64,000 nt of DNA, from NCBI GenBank assembly GCA_021186555.1, contig JAJKFL010000007.1:2416501-2480500 (forward strand), in the 5' to 3' direction. This stretch comes from Reticulitermes speratus. Lineage: Eukaryota > Arthropoda > Insecta > Blattodea > Rhinotermitidae. The position numbers and the translations under genes were made by a program. Under the pieces are notes generated by a model. That model was given only the letters and a program-made list of their open reading frames with translations, was not told the origin of the DNA and made no database searches. This document shows positions 1 through 10,533 of this stretch, in pieces; positions within the stretch are counted from its first letter, which is position 1; every line of letters starts with the position of its first letter.

Positions 1-1227
1 GGTGACGACGTAGTGAACGATCACGTGATTACGTACGTGGACGATCTGATTATTCATTCGGAAAGCTTCTCTGATCACCTGGACCACCTGGATCGGGTTT
101 TTCACAAATTGACAGCAGCAGGTTTCACTATCAATGCTTCCAAATGTAACTTTTGTAAGCCGGAAATAAAGTTTCTCGGGCACATTATCTGTGACAAAAC
201 AGTCAAGGCTGACCCAGAGAGAATCGAAGCCATTCTTAGGTACCCAGTCCCGAAGAACCAAAAGCAGCTGAGAAAGTTTTTAGGTGTATGCAATTTCCAC
301 CAACCGTTTATCTTAAACTACGCATCATACGTAGAGCCTCTACTTGTATTGCTAAGAAAAGGGAATAAGTGGAGCTGGTCCTCTGCTCTCCAAAATGCTT
401 TCGAAACATTAAGGGCTAAATTTGCAGAAAGCATTCATCTAGTCCATCCAGATGAGAACAAAGGTTACGTTATCAACACTGACGCTAGTGGTAGGGCCAT
501 CGGCGGAGTGTTATTACAGGAGAGTGATGACGGAAATTACAACATAGTGTCTACAGCATCTCGAGTACTGAATGCGGCTGAACAACGTTACTCAACATGT
601 GAACGTGAGTTACTTGCGATAGTTTACGCATTGGCACGCTTCAAAATCTACATCCATGGACATAAAATTGTTCTCTGCACGGACAATAAATCACTTACAT
701 TTTTGAATAAATGTGTGATCACATCAAATCGCGTGGCTCGCTGGATGCTAAATATTCAGGAATATGACCTCGAGATTAGACACATCAAGGGAGTTCAGAA
801 TCATCTCGCTGATATCCTAAGTCGCAACCCAACTGGGTTGACAGATGGAGAGATTAGAAACCTTACTCGTCCGGATCAAATATTGGTTCACGGTATTCAG
901 TTATGTGTGGACAAGACCATTGGTAGAGAGTTGAAGGATCTTGCAGCCCTGCAAGACACCGATCCCAGGCTAGCTGCAATTAAGAAGGAAGTGAAGGCCA
1001 ATCCTACTACTAAACAGCACCGATATCTACTGAGGGACAACGTAATATACTGTAAAGGAGATAAAGACCGGACCAGATGGAAGGCAATGTTGCCAACTTG
1101 CCTTGAAGCAAAAATTTTCACATTCGTACACCACGCTTTAGGTCATCTGGGTGTCGATAAATGCTTAGAGGAAATCAGATACGTGTTTGAGGTCAGAAAT
1201 CTTGGGAAAAAGCTAGGAGATTTATAA
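1..1227 (+). pseudogene. gypsy pol: reverse transcriptase (C-terminal part), RNase H and integrase zinc-finger start
   Basis: The frame is open from the window edge, so the real N-terminus is missing. Counting from the ATG at 13, the reverse transcriptase active-site box YVDD is at residues 8-11, followed by the conserved FLGHII segment near residue 55. RNase H follows with TDASG (Asp157) and TDNKSL (Asp224), two catalytic acidic positions. The end carries HHALGH, the histidine half of the integrase HHCC zinc finger. The frame stops at 1225-1227, while the cysteine half (CDVC) continues in another frame. A short A-run at about 1207-1211 is where the two frames meet, suggesting a one-base indel. 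Function in the family: copying element RNA to DNA and degrading the RNA strand. Confidence 0.85.
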
Positions 1228-2150
1228 CCAGCTGTGATGTATGTCAAAGGGTTAAGCACCCCAACAGGTCTATCACTATTGAAGAAAAACACCATTTTCC
1301 AAAGAGACCAGGAGATGTATGCGCAGTGGATATATATGGAAGCCTACCCGTATCTAAGGGGAATGTTCGCTATGTCTTTGTGTGCTATGATGTGTTTTCA
1401 AAGTATATTAAATTATTTGCTTTGAAATCGGCCACAACTAAAGCCTGCTTAAACAAATTGGTAAACCAATATTTCGGAAATGTGGTTAAACCCAAAGTAA
1501 TTCTGTCAGATAATGCTACCCAGTTTAGGTCGCCATCATGGCAAAAACAGCTACAACAGCACGGCGTCGACATACGATTTACACCCATCAGACACCCGGA
1601 GTCGAACCCTAGTGAAAGATGCATGCGTGAGTTGTCAAAATTTTGCCGCATCTACTGCCATGACAACCACAAAAAGTGGGCAGAATTGCTGCCACATATA
1701 GAAAAGTGGATTAACAACACGGTTGCCAGTGGGACTGGATATACCCCAACCGAGCTGATGTATGGAGTCAAACGCCCTAATGTCTTCAACAAGGTCATGC
1801 CAAAAGTGCAAGATCTAGAGCAGGAAGAAGAAGATATCGTGGCAAAATTGGAAGCTGCGTACGCAAAAATTAAGCAGAAAGCAGCAGCAAGGGAACGACG
1901 AAGGAAAACGGGAAATGCCAATTGGACGCCAAAACTAAATGAAAAAGTGTTAGTGAGAACACAACCTATGTCTGATGCCATAAAGGGGATGACAGCGAAA
2001 TTTATGCATGTGTTTCAAGGGCCATATATAATTACACAATTATTAGATCATTCGGCATATGAACTGAGAGATGAACGTGGTAAACTGCGAGGGGTGTTTA
2101 ACAAAAAGCAGTTGCGACAGTATCGAGAAGCTAATGGTGATACCTTATAA
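1212..2150 (+). pseudogene. gypsy pol: integrase core and C-terminal GPY/F-like module
   Basis: This frame is offset from the upstream RT/RNase H frame and opens at about 1206-1212. It begins with the cysteine pair CDVC of the zinc finger, then the catalytic core: Asp in VDIYG (about 1329), Asp in LSDNATQF (about 1509) and Glu in the PESNPSE segment. The last two are separated by 34 residues, matching the D,D-34/35-E pattern of retroviral-type integrases. The C-terminus has FQGPYII, a GPY/F-like module used for DNA or chromatin contact. There is no internal stop down to TAA at 2148-2150. The first in-frame ATG is not a real start because this part belongs to a polyprotein. Confidence 0.82.
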
Positions 2151-2398
2151 CTAAATAAGTAAATGGGAATAAGAGAGTGTAGTAGAATTACCCACATGTT
2201 GGACATACATTGACTCATTGATTAATTATACATATATATATAACTTTATATAGCAATGTTTAGAAAAGAAAAAAAAAAGTAACCTGCATACACCCCAGAG
2301 CCCATAAATTACTTGAATGTAGTACAGTATATTAGACTAAGGGTAAGTTAAGTTGTGCTTTACAATATAGAAAAGGCAAACAGCATCAAGGGGGAGAT

Positions 2399-3260
2399 AC
2401 TAGAAGGTCATTGCTTAGGGTTAACAATTGTAACACTAAAGTGCAGAGGGTGGAGATGGTTTCCCTCAAAAGGCCTAAGCTCAATAGAGTTTTGTAAACT
2501 GCCTAACCCCATTTAAGTTTAAGTTAATATGTATTGTAAGGGATGTAAATGGACGTGGCATTGGAATAATTTTTTTTAAACTTTCACTCTTTGAAACTTT
2601 TAAAAATTTTCCACAGGGGAGGTATAACCGGTATTATTAGGTATCAAAATTTATGTTTGACAGACAGGACATATTTGTTTAGAATTGGTACTTTAGTTTA
2701 AGGGTGTAAAAGAAATTGTAACTCATGTGTATAACGTCTTAGAGAGGACAATAGAGACAGTTTAGGTCGGGTATAGCAAGCTAGCATGTTCGCCGTTTGT
2801 CAATGTCAAAATTAATGGTTTAGGGAACTTTTTGGAACAAACGAAATTCTACACTTTGACAGCTTTTGGACGTTTTAAATCAAGTGAGGACAGACACTGT
2901 ATTAGTCATGCTCGCACATTAAGAAAAACTGGTAGGACGCGTGTAGGGGTTAATACGAGTAACGACACGGGAACATAGTTAAGTCACTAGCAGCCAATGA
3001 CAAGGAAGTATTCAAAATTGTAACTTTTGGACCTATTAGGAAATAGTCAAAATTAAAAGTCAGCCAATTGGAGACAGTGGGAAAAGTTTGAGAGTGGGAT
3101 GAATTTAGCCGGGATATCCACGACCGCGTACAGATGCTGGGGGAGTTCGAATTTAGACGTTAGTGGGTGAATACCTGATTTCGGGCACTCCGATTTCCTC
3201 CGTTACATTTGAAAGATTGTAATAAATTATTTATAAGACAAAAACTATTCGGTGCCACAT
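2399..3260 (+). repeat. candidate 3' LTR of the gypsy element
   Basis: The stretch starts directly after the purine tract at 2388-2397 and ends near 3230-3260, after an AATAAA-like signal (AATAAATTATTTAT at about 3221). It has no coding potential. The 5' LTR is outside the window, so the boundaries cannot be checked by comparing LTRs and are approximate. Confidence 0.4.
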
Positions 3261-3790
3261 TCATAAATAGAGAAACAAATTAACTGTAAGCAAATTCAAT
3301 AAAGTGCTAACAATACTACAATAAATGAGGTAAACCAGTTTGTTGAATTTCAAAAGCACCCAATAATTTCTACAAGTGTTCCTGTGCCTTTGACGAACCA
3401 CTTAGATTCCCTGAAATCAAGAGTTTGTTTCTACCAACTGAAAGCAAAGAACCGGGTGTAACTTTTAATCATCTGGGCATGAAACAAGCGACAGATTCAG
3501 AATCAATTAAAACAGTTCTCTAATATCTCAGTACTTCAAAGTGACCTTCTCCTACATGACACTGGAGGAGGAGAAACAGACTGTACAAACATACATATAC
3601 GTGTTTGAGAGACGAGTTTATCCCGTCCTGATCCACTCATACTGGCTGTCACAAACACAAACAACCTTTAAGTAAAATAACAATTTTGGTTCAGTTGCCA
3701 GTGGCAACATAATATTTACTGAAAATGTAATACGATATTTTGTACAAACAAAAGACAGGAAAATAATTATTTGACCCTTTAAAGTTCGGT
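3261..3790. other. no gene recognised
   Basis: AT-rich sequence after the LTR candidate. I see no ORF with family resemblance, no tRNA and no clear repeat. Confidence 0.5.
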
Positions 3791-3910
3791 AGGTACTGTA
3801 CATACTGTCGTGTTAGGTACTGTACATACTGTCGTGTTAGGTACTGTACATACTGTCATGTTAGGTACTGTACATACTGTCATGTTAGGTACTGTACATA
3901 CTGTCGTGTT
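3791..3910. repeat. 24-bp minisatellite, 5 copies
   Basis: Five head-to-tail units of aggtactgtacatactgtcg plus tgtt. The units differ only at G/A (gtcg versus gtca). It is followed at 3925-4010 by a copy of a dispersed sequence (tttatgtgttctgta) that also occurs in the 114-bp array at 28954 and near 33320. Confidence 0.9.
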
Positions 3911-4106
3911 TAATATTCAAAAATTCTACATTCAGCCACAGGGTCCATTTATGTGTTCTGTACGATTCTAATAACAATCAATAATTATTTCCTTAAACAA
4001 CATTAATAGATCAGTTTTTAAAATGCAGACAATCTCTTCTCTGCGAGAGCGGAACCAAAGTTTAAAGTATAATGTAGTTTAAGTTTAATCTTTAAAGGCT
4101 TAATAA

Positions 4107-4437
4107 ATGAAGGTAAAGGTAAAGGTAAAGGTAAAGCAGTCCCATACAGGCCTAGGAAGGCCCTTAGGGTTCCAGGAGGTCGAGGCTCCCAGGTTTTTAG
4201 ACAATCGGCACATGAAGGTGGTAAGGTTGTCAGCCCTAAGCACCGGCCGCCTTTACCCCCCAGGAAAGATTCTTGGTACTCATTTCTGTTAGAGGATGAG
4301 TCGGCCCCTGGGCCATAGTGCGACCGAAACGATTATGTCAGTGAAAAATTCCAGTGACACCATCGGGAATCGAACCCGCGACGTTCCGGTTTGTAGCGCA
4401 GTGCCTCAACCAACTGCGCCACCGCGTGCCCCTCCCC
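4107..4437 (-). mobile_element. tRNA-derived SINE (family A variant)
   Basis: Read on the minus strand it starts with a tRNA-like head. An A-box-like TGGCGCAGTTGG and a B box GGTTCGATTCCC are in the right order near 4365-4425. A body containing GGTAAAGGCGGCCGG follows, and it ends in a (TTTACC)n tail, seen on the plus strand as the aaggta repeat at 4107-4135. RNA polymerase III promoter boxes plus a simple-repeat tail are diagnostic of SINEs. It is not a functional tRNA gene because no 3' acceptor arm closes the head. Confidence 0.8.
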
Positions 4438-4912
4438 AATTCTTTCTATCCCTGCTCAACAACATTTGCAAGGTTTTTCACTTAGGTTTCCCATTCTTAG
4501 TTTCGTCCTTGATATACATTTGACTTGCTTTTTCAGTTCTCTAATCTTGGAGCAACTAGTTGTTATCCCATTCACTATTTCGTTATTGATGTTTAATGAT
4601 GCATAGTTCAAAAATTCTTCCTTCCGTCTGTATGTTTCTTTATATTTCGAAAGTATTTGTATCTCGGTTATACTGTTCACGTGTCACTTTGTCCTCCTAT
4701 TTCTGTTTCCAGAAATCGTGCTGCGCTTAAGATGCAAATTTGACACCTCCCGACCTCAGAAGAAGGTAATTTTATATGGCTTTATTGTTTTGAATATACC
4801 GTTACCATTACCATATTTTCTAGTTTCTTTGTCTTATTACGTGCAGTAATTTTCTATCTTTTGTTCGTTTAAAATATATAGATTCTTCGAATTGTTAACG
4901 AAGCTCAAAAGA
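4438..4912. other. no gene recognised
   Basis: AT-rich unique-looking sequence between the SINE and the Tc1/mariner derivative. A 74-codon minus-strand frame here shows no recognisable motif. Confidence 0.5.
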
Positions 4913-4916
4913 CGTA

Positions 4917-5302
4917 CAGTGAGTCCACAACGTCCCTTCGGGGTTTTGAAAAATTGTGGCGCGCAAACAAATTGAGCTAGCCACATGCGGTTTGCGGCAG
5001 ATTACAGTGAAACTGGAAGTTTTTTTTCTTTGCCGCCAACAGATGACTTGATGACCTGAAGACCCGTATCAGGAACGCGATCTCGGCTATTCCAGCGGAC
5101 ATGCTCCACAGAACATGGCAAGACCTCGAATATCGTCTGGACGTTCTCCGTGCTACCAAGGGAGCCCACATTGAGGTCTACTGAGGTCAGTAAAAAACTT
5201 CCAGAGTTTCACTGTAATCTGCCGCAAACCGCATGTGGCTAGCTCAATTTGTTTGCGCGCCACAATTTTTCAAAACCCCGAAGGGACTTTCTGGACACAC
5301 TG
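4917..5302. mobile_element. Tc1/mariner-type deletion derivative with long terminal inverted repeats
   Basis: Outer arms of about 105-110 bp (4917-5022 and about 5190-5302) are near-perfect inverted copies sharing the CCCTTCGGGGTTTTG segment. The element is flanked by TA on both sides (4915-4916 and 5303-5304), the target duplication expected of this superfamily. Between the arms is a remnant of transposase coding sequence. Length is 386 bp, so it is non-autonomous. Confidence 0.8.
5047..5184 (+). pseudogene. Tc1/mariner-like transposase, C-terminal remnant
   Basis: About 45 codons ending in TGA at 5182-5184. They contain ADMLHRTWQDLEYRLDVLRA then TKGAHIE, matching the C-terminal tail of many insect IS630/Tc1/mariner transposases. 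An in-frame stop at 5044 lies directly upstream and the catalytic DDE domain is absent. It lies between the inverted arms of the 386-bp element. Confidence 0.7.
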
Positions 5303-6094
5303 TAATTCCCTACACTGTCACTTCCTCGTATAACATTCTCGAAGTCCCGGTGGTATTATTTTTATACTTTCCATAATCACTTTCTTGCTTCGTAATTGAT
5401 TTCCACCTGCCTGCCACCTCCGTACATTTGCACCTACTCGTTGATGGCACAGGCAGTTCGAGCAGAACTAACGACCCTTACCTTCGCACCAGTTCTACAC
5501 ACCTAGCAGTCTTATCCAGGTGCGCACCCAAAATCTTTTATTGCGGGGGTGGGGCTTATATAATTTATGACTGGTTTTAAAAATTGATTTCGCTGCCAGG
5601 GCACTCAATGTCTGATGTGTGGCAAACAAAATTAGCAAGGCGGCAGACAGTTCTCATTGTACTACGACCTCCTCTTTCAACTGTCATTTCACCAATCCTC
5701 CTCCACACACACATTCACTTATTACCCGAGAGACGGACGCATTACGGGTCGCATTTCCAAGAAACATGGCCTCCAGCCGCTCCAAGAATAAGACACTGAC
5801 TGTCAGGTAAGGACAGGTCCAGAGTAACCGAAGTTCTTCGTTAGATACTTTTCTATTTCTAGCGTAGCTCCTCACTTCACAGAGGACTGAATCAATGCAG
5901 TCGCTTGCTACGGAGTTACGAGCCTTAGGTGATAAAGTCTAGTACGATTTTGAAAGTAAACTTTCCCAGGTCAGTAGCTGACCCATTTGTTGTACAGAAT
6001 ATGTGGCCCACATTAAACACGCCGATGGTGTTTGCCTACAATAATAAGATGTGTGTATATATTTGTAACAATTTTAAACTTATTTTGGAATAAA
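5303..6094. other. no gene; partial copy of the 6844-type hAT element
   Basis: At 5518-5590 the sequence caggtgcgcacccaaaatct and the following bases match the left end of the hAT element at 6844. The rest holds no ORF I can assign. Confidence 0.5.
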
Positions 6095-6154
6095 CAGTCA
6101 ATTTATTACACCAACCAAACGCACTCTAATGTTCACATATATGTTACACATAAA

Positions 6155-6196
6155 GCTGCTACATGTTTCGGTGCCAGTGCACCATCCTCAGGCAGC
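6155..6196 (-). ncRNA. hammerhead-ribozyme-like motif, intact core
   Basis: Read on the minus strand, the order is GCTGC, CTGAGGA, T, GGTGC-ACTG-GCACC, GAAAC, ATGTA, GCAGC. This gives a 5-bp stem I (GCUGC/GCAGC), the CUGANGA core, a 5-bp stem II with a 4-nt loop, and GAAA. A self-complementary ACAUGU stands in for stem III, followed by GUA as the NUH cleavage triplet. Hammerheads with a minimal, palindromic stem III that act as dimers are known from Penelope-like elements. One unpaired U lies between CUGANGA and stem II. Activity is inferred, not shown. Confidence 0.5.
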
Positions 6197-6256
6197 ACAG
6201 GTTGCCAAATATAAAACCAACAGTCATAACGAGCCAGTATTTATAAGTTCCACAAA

Positions 6257-6378
6257 TTTGTTATGTTGTTAATATGTTGTTAAATATTATTGTTAATATG
6301 TTGTTAATATGTTGTTAATATATTGTTAATATAGTTGTTAATATGTTGTTAATATGTTGTTAATATGTTTGTTAATAT
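6257..6378. repeat. AT-rich minisatellite, unit about 11 bp
   Basis: About ten imperfect units of atatgttgtta, with one- to three-base length changes. It forms the loop region of the foldback element at 6095-6497. Confidence 0.85.
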
Positions 6379-6727
6379 CTCTATCGTATAAAAGGTACCT
6401 TTTCTATGATGCACTAGCACCGAAACATGTAGCAGCTTTACGTGTAACACTTATATGTGAATATTAGAGTGCATTTGGTTGGTGTAACAAATGACTGTGT
6501 TGATCAAGACAGTGCACTGAGTGAAGAATTTTGAAGTTATTTTGGAAAAGCCGTTTAGCTATTCACAAAGTTCCCTGCTTTTTATGGATCCTGTAACCTT
6601 ATTACTCAGTTCGTAAGTCTCTGTTTTCAGACACTATCCAGAGCTAGACAAATCCGGTCCATTTCCCCACACCTATTTCTGCAACATTATTATCAATATT
6701 ACCGTTCATACACATCTAGGTCTCCCT

Positions 6728-6843
6728 AATGGCCTATTAGCCTCGCCCCTAAGGAAGGGCTTCCGTTACCCATTCCATAGGAGGCTAGATGGGCCCCAGA
6801 CGTGGTCTGGACACAGTGGTGAGGAAAATACAGTCCCCTCGGC
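6728..6843 (-). mobile_element. SINE family A fragment
   Basis: The body segment (ccattccataggaggctaga and neighbouring bases) matches the middle of the SINE copies at 40181 and 23323 on the minus strand. The hAT element at 6844 inserted at its edge. Confidence 0.55.
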
Positions 6844-7216
6844 CAGGTGCGCACCCAGAATATTTTCTTGAGGGGGGGGGGCTGACCTGAGGCTATACAT
6901 AATTTGTTTGATTTTAAAAATTTTTATAAAAATCATGTCGTAAGTTAAACATAACTGTCAGCAATTGCATTTATTATACATAGGAATATAACTACATGTT
7001 ACATGACTCAATCACAGTGTCCTATATTCTTGTTTCTTTTAATTTTATTAATTTTTTTTCAAAATTCTAATGTGCTAGTAATCAGCCGATTTCGGCTAAA
7101 GGGTAAATCACGTAAAACTTTTGATATCATAATATCTACAAAATCTGTGTTTTTTAAATTTCGGTTTGGTGGGTTTGGGGGGTTTCAACCGGCAGCCCAC
7201 CTGTGGGTGCGCCCTG
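6844..7216. mobile_element. hAT-type miniature element with perfect 8-bp target duplication
   Basis: The ends are CAGGTGCGCACCCA (left) and TGGGTGCGCCCTG (right), imperfect inverted repeats. The 8 bases ccctcggc occur immediately before (6836-6843) and after (7217-7224), the exact signature of hAT insertion. Length is 373 bp with no transposase. Confidence 0.85.
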
Positions 7217-7224
7217 CCCTCGGC

Positions 7225-7885
7225 CGGCAATTCAACTGAACCCCAACTGCCCGGTAGTGCAGCCGGCAGGCTAATCATTATACAGACCATCAACTTACAA
7301 ACCTGCAGAGGCACAACATTCTCTCTGACGAAACCAAAATCAAATCACTTTCTCCTCCAAGAAATATCTCTTTTTGCCTTAACAGGCAAAATACGAACTG
7401 ACTGTGAAGGCTTAGAGAAATCCTCTTGAGGATACCGATAAACGTTCAACTGCAAACTTCCCCTAATGGAAATGCCATTCTGAACTTTGACCTTTCAAGC
7501 GAGATATGTTACAGGCATCACTACACCGAGTAGCTCAATATTTGATAAGTCTGGTGTCAGAATTGGTAAATACCACACGAATGTTGGGGTGACCCTAGAA
7601 ACAAATTACAAAACGTCCGAACTCGCTAACCAAGCCACAATGAAACTTTCCTACGAGTCGAAAAGTGTACGGCAGTCACGTAACTAAAAATGCAAACAGC
7701 CTGGATGTTTATGGGCCCTTAACTGCGGTTTTATTGAGCAAATAAAATTAAAATGCTCCCAAACATTTTTAAATGAAACATACAATTATTCATATCTATA
7801 AACTCTGTCAAACTCGCTTAACATTTTCACGCCTTTTAAGAGCAGCACAGGTTTTGTTACCGAGCGACAAGCCATTCCTCTAACC
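7225..7885. other. no gene recognised
   Basis: Short frames only. Nothing resembles a known domain. Confidence 0.5.
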
Positions 7886-8324
7886 CAGTGCTTCCCAAAC
7901 CTCGGTAAATTAACCAAAATTGGGTAAAGGTGGTTTTTCTTTGGGTAACGGCACACCTCGGAATACACATTAAAACTTGCCGTAAAACGTGTAGAAGAAG
8001 AAGTGCTCTGAAGAAAGCGATCAGTCAGTGTGCACCGATACTCTAAAACAGTCTAACAGTGGCATTATACTGACTGGCTGGGACCTGGGTGACGAAATGT
8101 GCATGGTGAATAGTTACTGAATTGTTTGTGGCTGCTAAAATGTTTAGAGGTGTTCAAAAATAAAGACATTGCATCAAACATAATGTTTGCTTCCTATTTT
8201 TTACCGATCTCTCTTCACTTGTCAAATATGTTTTCTGTGCAGTTAGTGTTTTACCTACATTGGGTAAAAAGGACTTTCTGATAAGCGGTATTGGGTAATG
8301 AAGGAAAACGTTTGGGAAGCACTG
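7886..8324. mobile_element. hAT-type miniature element
   Basis: Inverted ends CAGTGCTTCCCAAAC and GTTTGGGAAGCACTG are exact complements. The flanks ctctaacc (7878-7885) and gtctaacc (8325-8332) are a 7/8 target duplication. Length is 439 bp and the element is non-coding; ttgggtaa recurs near both ends as a subterminal repeat. Confidence 0.85.
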
Positions 8325-8361
8325 GTCTAACCAATTAGTTACCGCTTTGTACTGTCTTCAA

Positions 8362-8514
8362 AACAGCCTGCTACCGAAGCCTGTCCTGCACCAGACTAAC
8401 AACAGCCTGCCACCGAAGCCTGTCCTGCACCAGACTAACAACAGCCTGCCACCGAAGCCTGTCCTGCACCAGACTAACAGCCTGCCACCGAAGCCTGTCC
8501 TGCACCAGACTAAC
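8362..8514. repeat. 39-bp minisatellite, 4 copies
   Basis: Units start with aacagcctgccaccgaagcc; the last unit is 3 bp shorter. The unit length is divisible by three, which creates spurious frames on both strands. Confidence 0.9.
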
Positions 8515-8753
8515 CCCCGGTCCACAGCTTCAAACGCAATTTTATGGTCCATTTAATAATATCTTCCACTAAACTCCTCCCTTCAGGTTTTCCTACTAAA
8601 CTTTTTTTTTGCATTTACTGGTTATCCTATGCATGTCGGACGCTTCATATATCAAAATCTTGATTCTACTGCCCAAATGTATATACATATGTTGAATAAA
8701 CCCGAGCAGATTCACTTGTAAACAGACACACCTTAATAAATGTTGACCTTTAA

Positions 8754-10449
8754 AACGTAGCTGATCTTTACCGGGCCTTGGCAGGTGGCAGCAACTTGCA
8801 GTTCGTAACGTAGCTGATCTTTACCGGGCCTTGGCAGGTGGCAGCAACTTGCAGTTCGTAACGTAGCTGATCTTTACCGGACCTTGGCAGGTGGCAGCAA
8901 CTTGCAGTTCGTAACGTAGCTGATCTTTACCGGACCTTGGCAGGTGGCAGCAACTTGCAGTTCGTAACGTAGCTGATCTTTACCGGACCTTGGCAGGTGG
9001 CAGCAACTTGCAGTTCGTAACGTAGCTGATCTTTACCGGGCCTTGGCAGGTGGCAGCAACTTGCAGTTCGTAACGTAGCTGATCTTTACCGGGCCTTGGC
9101 AGGTGGCAGCAACTTGCAGTTCGTAACGTAGCTGATCTTTACCGGGCCTTGGCAGGTGGCAGCAACTTGCAGTTCGTAACGTAGCTGATCTTTACCGGAC
9201 CTTGGCAGGTGGCAGCAACTTGCAGTTCGTAACGTAGCTGATCTTTACCGGGCCTTGGCAGGTGGCAGCAACTTGCAGTTCGTAACGTAGCTGATCTTTA
9301 CCGGGCCTTGGCAGGTGGCAGCAACTTGCAGTTCGTAACGTAGCTGATCTTTACCGGGCCTTGGCAGGTGGCAGCAACTTGCAGTTCGTAACGTAGCTGA
9401 TCTTTACCGGACCTTGGCAGGTGGCAGCAACTTGCAGTTCGTAACGTAGCTGATCTTTACCGGGCCTTGGCAGGTGGCAGCAACTTGCAGTTCGTAACGT
9501 AGCTGATCTTTACCGGGCCTTGGCAGGTGGCAGCAACTTGCAGTTCGTAACGTAGCTGATCTTTACCGGACCTTGGCAGGTGGCAGCAACTTGCAGTTCG
9601 TAACGTAGCTGATCTTTACCGGACCTTGGCAGGTGGCAGCAACTTGCAGTTCGTAACGTAGCTGATCTTTACCGGGCCTTGGCAGGTGGCAGCAACTTGC
9701 AGTTCGTAACGTAGCTGATCTTTACCGGGCCTTGGCAGGTGGCAGCAACTTGCAGTTCGTAACGTAGCTGATCTTTACCGGACCTTGGCAGGTGGCAGCA
9801 ACTTGCAGTTCGTAACGTAGCTGATCTTTACCGGACCTTGGCAGGTGGCAGCAACTTGCAGTTCGTAACGTAGCTGATCTTTACCGGGCCTTGGCAGGTG
9901 GCAGCAACTTGCAGTTCGTAACGTAGCTGATCTTTACCGGGCCTTGGCAGGTGGCAGCAACTTGCAGTTCGTAACGTAGCTGATCTTTACCGGGCCTTGG
10001 CAGGTGGCAGCAACTTGCAGTTCGTAACGTAGCTGATCTTTACCGGGCCTTGGCAGGTGGCAGCAACTTGCAGTTCGTAACGTAGCTGATCTTTACCGGA
10101 CCTTGGCAGGTGGCAGCAACTTGCAGTTCGTAACGTAGCTGATCTTTACCGGGCCTTGGCAGGTGGCAGCAACTTGCAGTTCGTAACGTAGCTGATCTTT
10201 ACCGGGCCTTGGCAGGTGGCAGCAACTTGCAGTTCGTAACGTAGCTGATCTTTACCGGACCTTGGCAGGTGGCAGCAACTTGCAGTTCGTAACGTAGCTG
10301 ATCTTTACCGGACCTTGGCAGGTGGCAGCAACTTGCAGTTCGTAACGTAGCTGATCTTTACCGGACCTTGGCAGGTGGCAGCAACTTGCAGTTCGTAACG
10401 TAGCTGATCTTTACTGGGCCTTGGCAGGTGGCAGCAACTTGCAGCTCGT
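8754..10449. repeat. 53-bp minisatellite, exactly 32 copies
   Basis: Units start with aacgtagctgatctttaccg. The array is 1,696 bp, exactly 32 x 53, with no length variants. Almost the only variation is one G/A position (ccgggcc versus ccggacc). The last unit carries the few other changes, as expected at an array edge. Confidence 0.97.
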
Positions 10450-10533
10450 GTAGTTACAACATTCGCTAATTGCTATGAAGCCAGACGTTTCATAGTCTCG
10501 ATCACAGAATCTCGACACTACCGCAACGTAACA

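Larger units (their letters stand above)
1..3260 (+). mobile_element. Ty3/gypsy-type LTR retrotransposon, 3' part, decayed
   Basis: The order reverse transcriptase, RNase H, integrase zinc finger, integrase core, GPY/F-like module is that of Ty3/gypsy pol. The element is cut by the window start, so gag, protease and the 5' LTR are not seen. A purine-rich tract (AAGGGGGAGA) at about 2388-2397 fits the polypurine tract that primes plus-strand synthesis just before the 3' LTR. No env-like ORF is seen between 2151 and 2388. At least one frame break splits pol, so this is probably a dead copy. Confidence 0.85.
6095..6497. mobile_element. foldback element with about 90-bp inverted arms
   Basis: The left arm (6095-6185) and right arm (about 6409-6497) are inverted copies over nearly their full length, sharing ACACCAACCAAA, GCTGCTACATGTTTCGGTGC and the outer CAGTCA. 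The core is an AT-rich 11-bp minisatellite. Each arm carries a hammerhead-like hairpin pointing outward; the left one is intact and the right one is degraded. There is no protein-coding sequence. Confidence 0.75.

Noticed and set aside
8754-10449. CRISPR-like array
   Set aside because: Units are fully contiguous without unique spacers, and the genome is eukaryotic.
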